A stretch of DNA of 5,218 nucleotides from an uncultured Oscillospiraceae bacterium. GTDB taxonomy: Bacteria > Bacillota > Clostridia > Oscillospirales > Oscillospiraceae. Below the pieces are notes generated by a model. That model worked only from the letters and a program-made list of their open reading frames with translations, was not told where the DNA came from and did not search any database. Positions 4,697 to 5,218 of this stretch are shown in pieces; within the stretch, counting starts at the first letter, position 1; each line of letters opens with the position of its first letter. A program made the translations under genes and the position numbers. The stretch spans positions 1 to 5,218 of the forward strand of contig CAKTVN010000134.1 of the NCBI GenBank assembly GCA_934623545.1. Reading direction: 5' to 3'.

Positions 4697-5218
4697 ATGA
4701 TCTCAGTCGGTCTCATCGGCTACGGGCGTAACGGCTCTCTCATGCACGCCCCTGCCATCAACGCATCCGAACACTTCCGCTTTGCTGCCATCTGCGATAT
4801 CAACGAAGCCGCCCGCGCGGCGGCTGCCGAAAAATTCGGCTGCCCGGTTTACGAAGACTACCACGCCATGCTGCGTGAGGTCGATTTCGAGCTCGCCGTG
4901 ATCATCACGCCAAGCGACTGCCACGCCTCCATCGCCTGCGATTGCCTGCGCGCCGGAAAAAAGGTCCTCGTCACAAAGCCCATGGGGATTTCCATGGCAG
5001 AGGTAGATGAAATGATCGCCGTCAGCCGGGAAACCGGCAGCCAGCTTCTGCCCTGGCTCCCCGCGCGCTGGGGCTGCGATCTGCGGCGGCTCCGCGAGGT
5101 CATCTCCGCCGGCGTGATCGGCGATGTGTTCCAGATCATCCGCAGTGAATTTACCTTCGGCAAGCGCAACGACTGGCAGATCTGGTCTGAGCGCGGCGGC
5201 GGATATACGCTCAACTGG
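4697..5218 (+). CDS. Gfo/Idh/MocA-family NAD(P)-dependent oxidoreductase (3' end missing)
   Basis: The first 174 codons of a sugar or cyclitol dehydrogenase are present; the right edge cuts the gene at roughly half the family's usual length. The N-terminal Rossmann fold shows VGLIGYGRNG (G8-x-G10-x-x-G13) and CDIN with Asp34 at the end of the second strand, which usually favours NAD over NADP. The usual E-K-P signature reads VTKP, with Lys94-Pro95 kept and Glu replaced by Thr93. The catalytic domain begins near residue 125 and the visible end is SERGGGYTLNW, where the family's G-G-G-x-x-x-D segment would be, with Asn in place of the common Asp. The start at 4697 has AGGAGGG at 4682-4688, 8 nt away, and no promoter separates it from the isomerase gene. 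In related clusters such enzymes oxidise a ring hydroxyl to a keto sugar; that role is an inference here. Confidence 0.93.
   Translation, partial: MISVGLIGYGRNGSLMHAPAINASEHFRFAAICDINEAARAAAAEKFGCPVYEDYHAMLREVDFELAVIITPSDCHASIACDCLRAGKKVLVTKPMGISMAEVDEMIAVSRETGSQLLPWLPARWGCDLRRLREVISAGVIGDVFQIIRSEFTFGKRNDWQIWSERGGGYTLNW

Noticed and set aside
1..5218. CRISPR array, tRNA, rRNA, riboswitch or ATPase gene
   Set aside because: No regularly spaced repeats, cloverleaf, rRNA segment or known riboswitch core was recognised, and no Walker A-bearing ATPase frame occurs; the importer ATPase must be encoded elsewhere.

Overview
The window looks like chromosomal DNA from a fairly GC-rich member of the Bacillota, most likely an Oscillospiraceae/Ruminococcaceae-type gut Clostridia. 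This rests on strong AGGAGG-type ribosome binding sites, a lipoprotein signal sequence on the solute-binding protein, and a carbohydrate-uptake (CUT1-type) ABC importer next to an AraC-family regulator. The taxonomic call is an inference from style; no marker gene is present.

Layout. The left half (about 1-2485) is on the minus strand and reads, in transcription order: a lipoprotein sugar-binding protein (2485-1100), a MalF-type permease (1025-120), and the first ~43 codons of a MalG-type permease that runs off the left edge. A perfect 11-bp hairpin sits between the binding-protein and permease genes. No ATPase gene is in view. The intergenic region 2486-2730 holds divergent promoter candidates. 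The right half is on the plus strand: an AraC-family regulator with an N-terminal cupin-like sensor domain (2731-3603), a 257-nt non-coding gap, a sugar phosphate isomerase/epimerase-type TIM barrel (3861-4679), and a Gfo/Idh/MocA-family NAD(P)-dependent oxidoreductase (4697 onward, cut by the right edge).

How they fit together. The regulator sits between an importer operon and an oxidoreductase/isomerase operon, so the simplest model is a substrate-inducible regulon: capture and import of a sugar, polyol or glycoside, then oxidation and isomerisation/epimerisation inside the cell. A similar gene set (binding protein, two permeases, TIM-barrel isomerase, Gfo/Idh/MocA dehydrogenase) occurs in the E. 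coli ycj cluster. The substrate here cannot be read from the sequence.

The most unusual item is in the gap behind araC. Positions 3600-3735 form a 136-bp non-coding, imperfectly palindromic unit with 21-bp terminal inverted repeats that both begin TTAAGGCA. It looks like a MITE-like or dispersed palindromic repeat, and its left end supplies the araC stop codon. Just beyond it lie a perfect TATAAT box and a terminator-like dyad with a T6 tract, arranged so that the predicted start site falls inside the dyad. Two short motifs upstream of that promoter also occur upstream of the importer operon and are candidate regulator sites.
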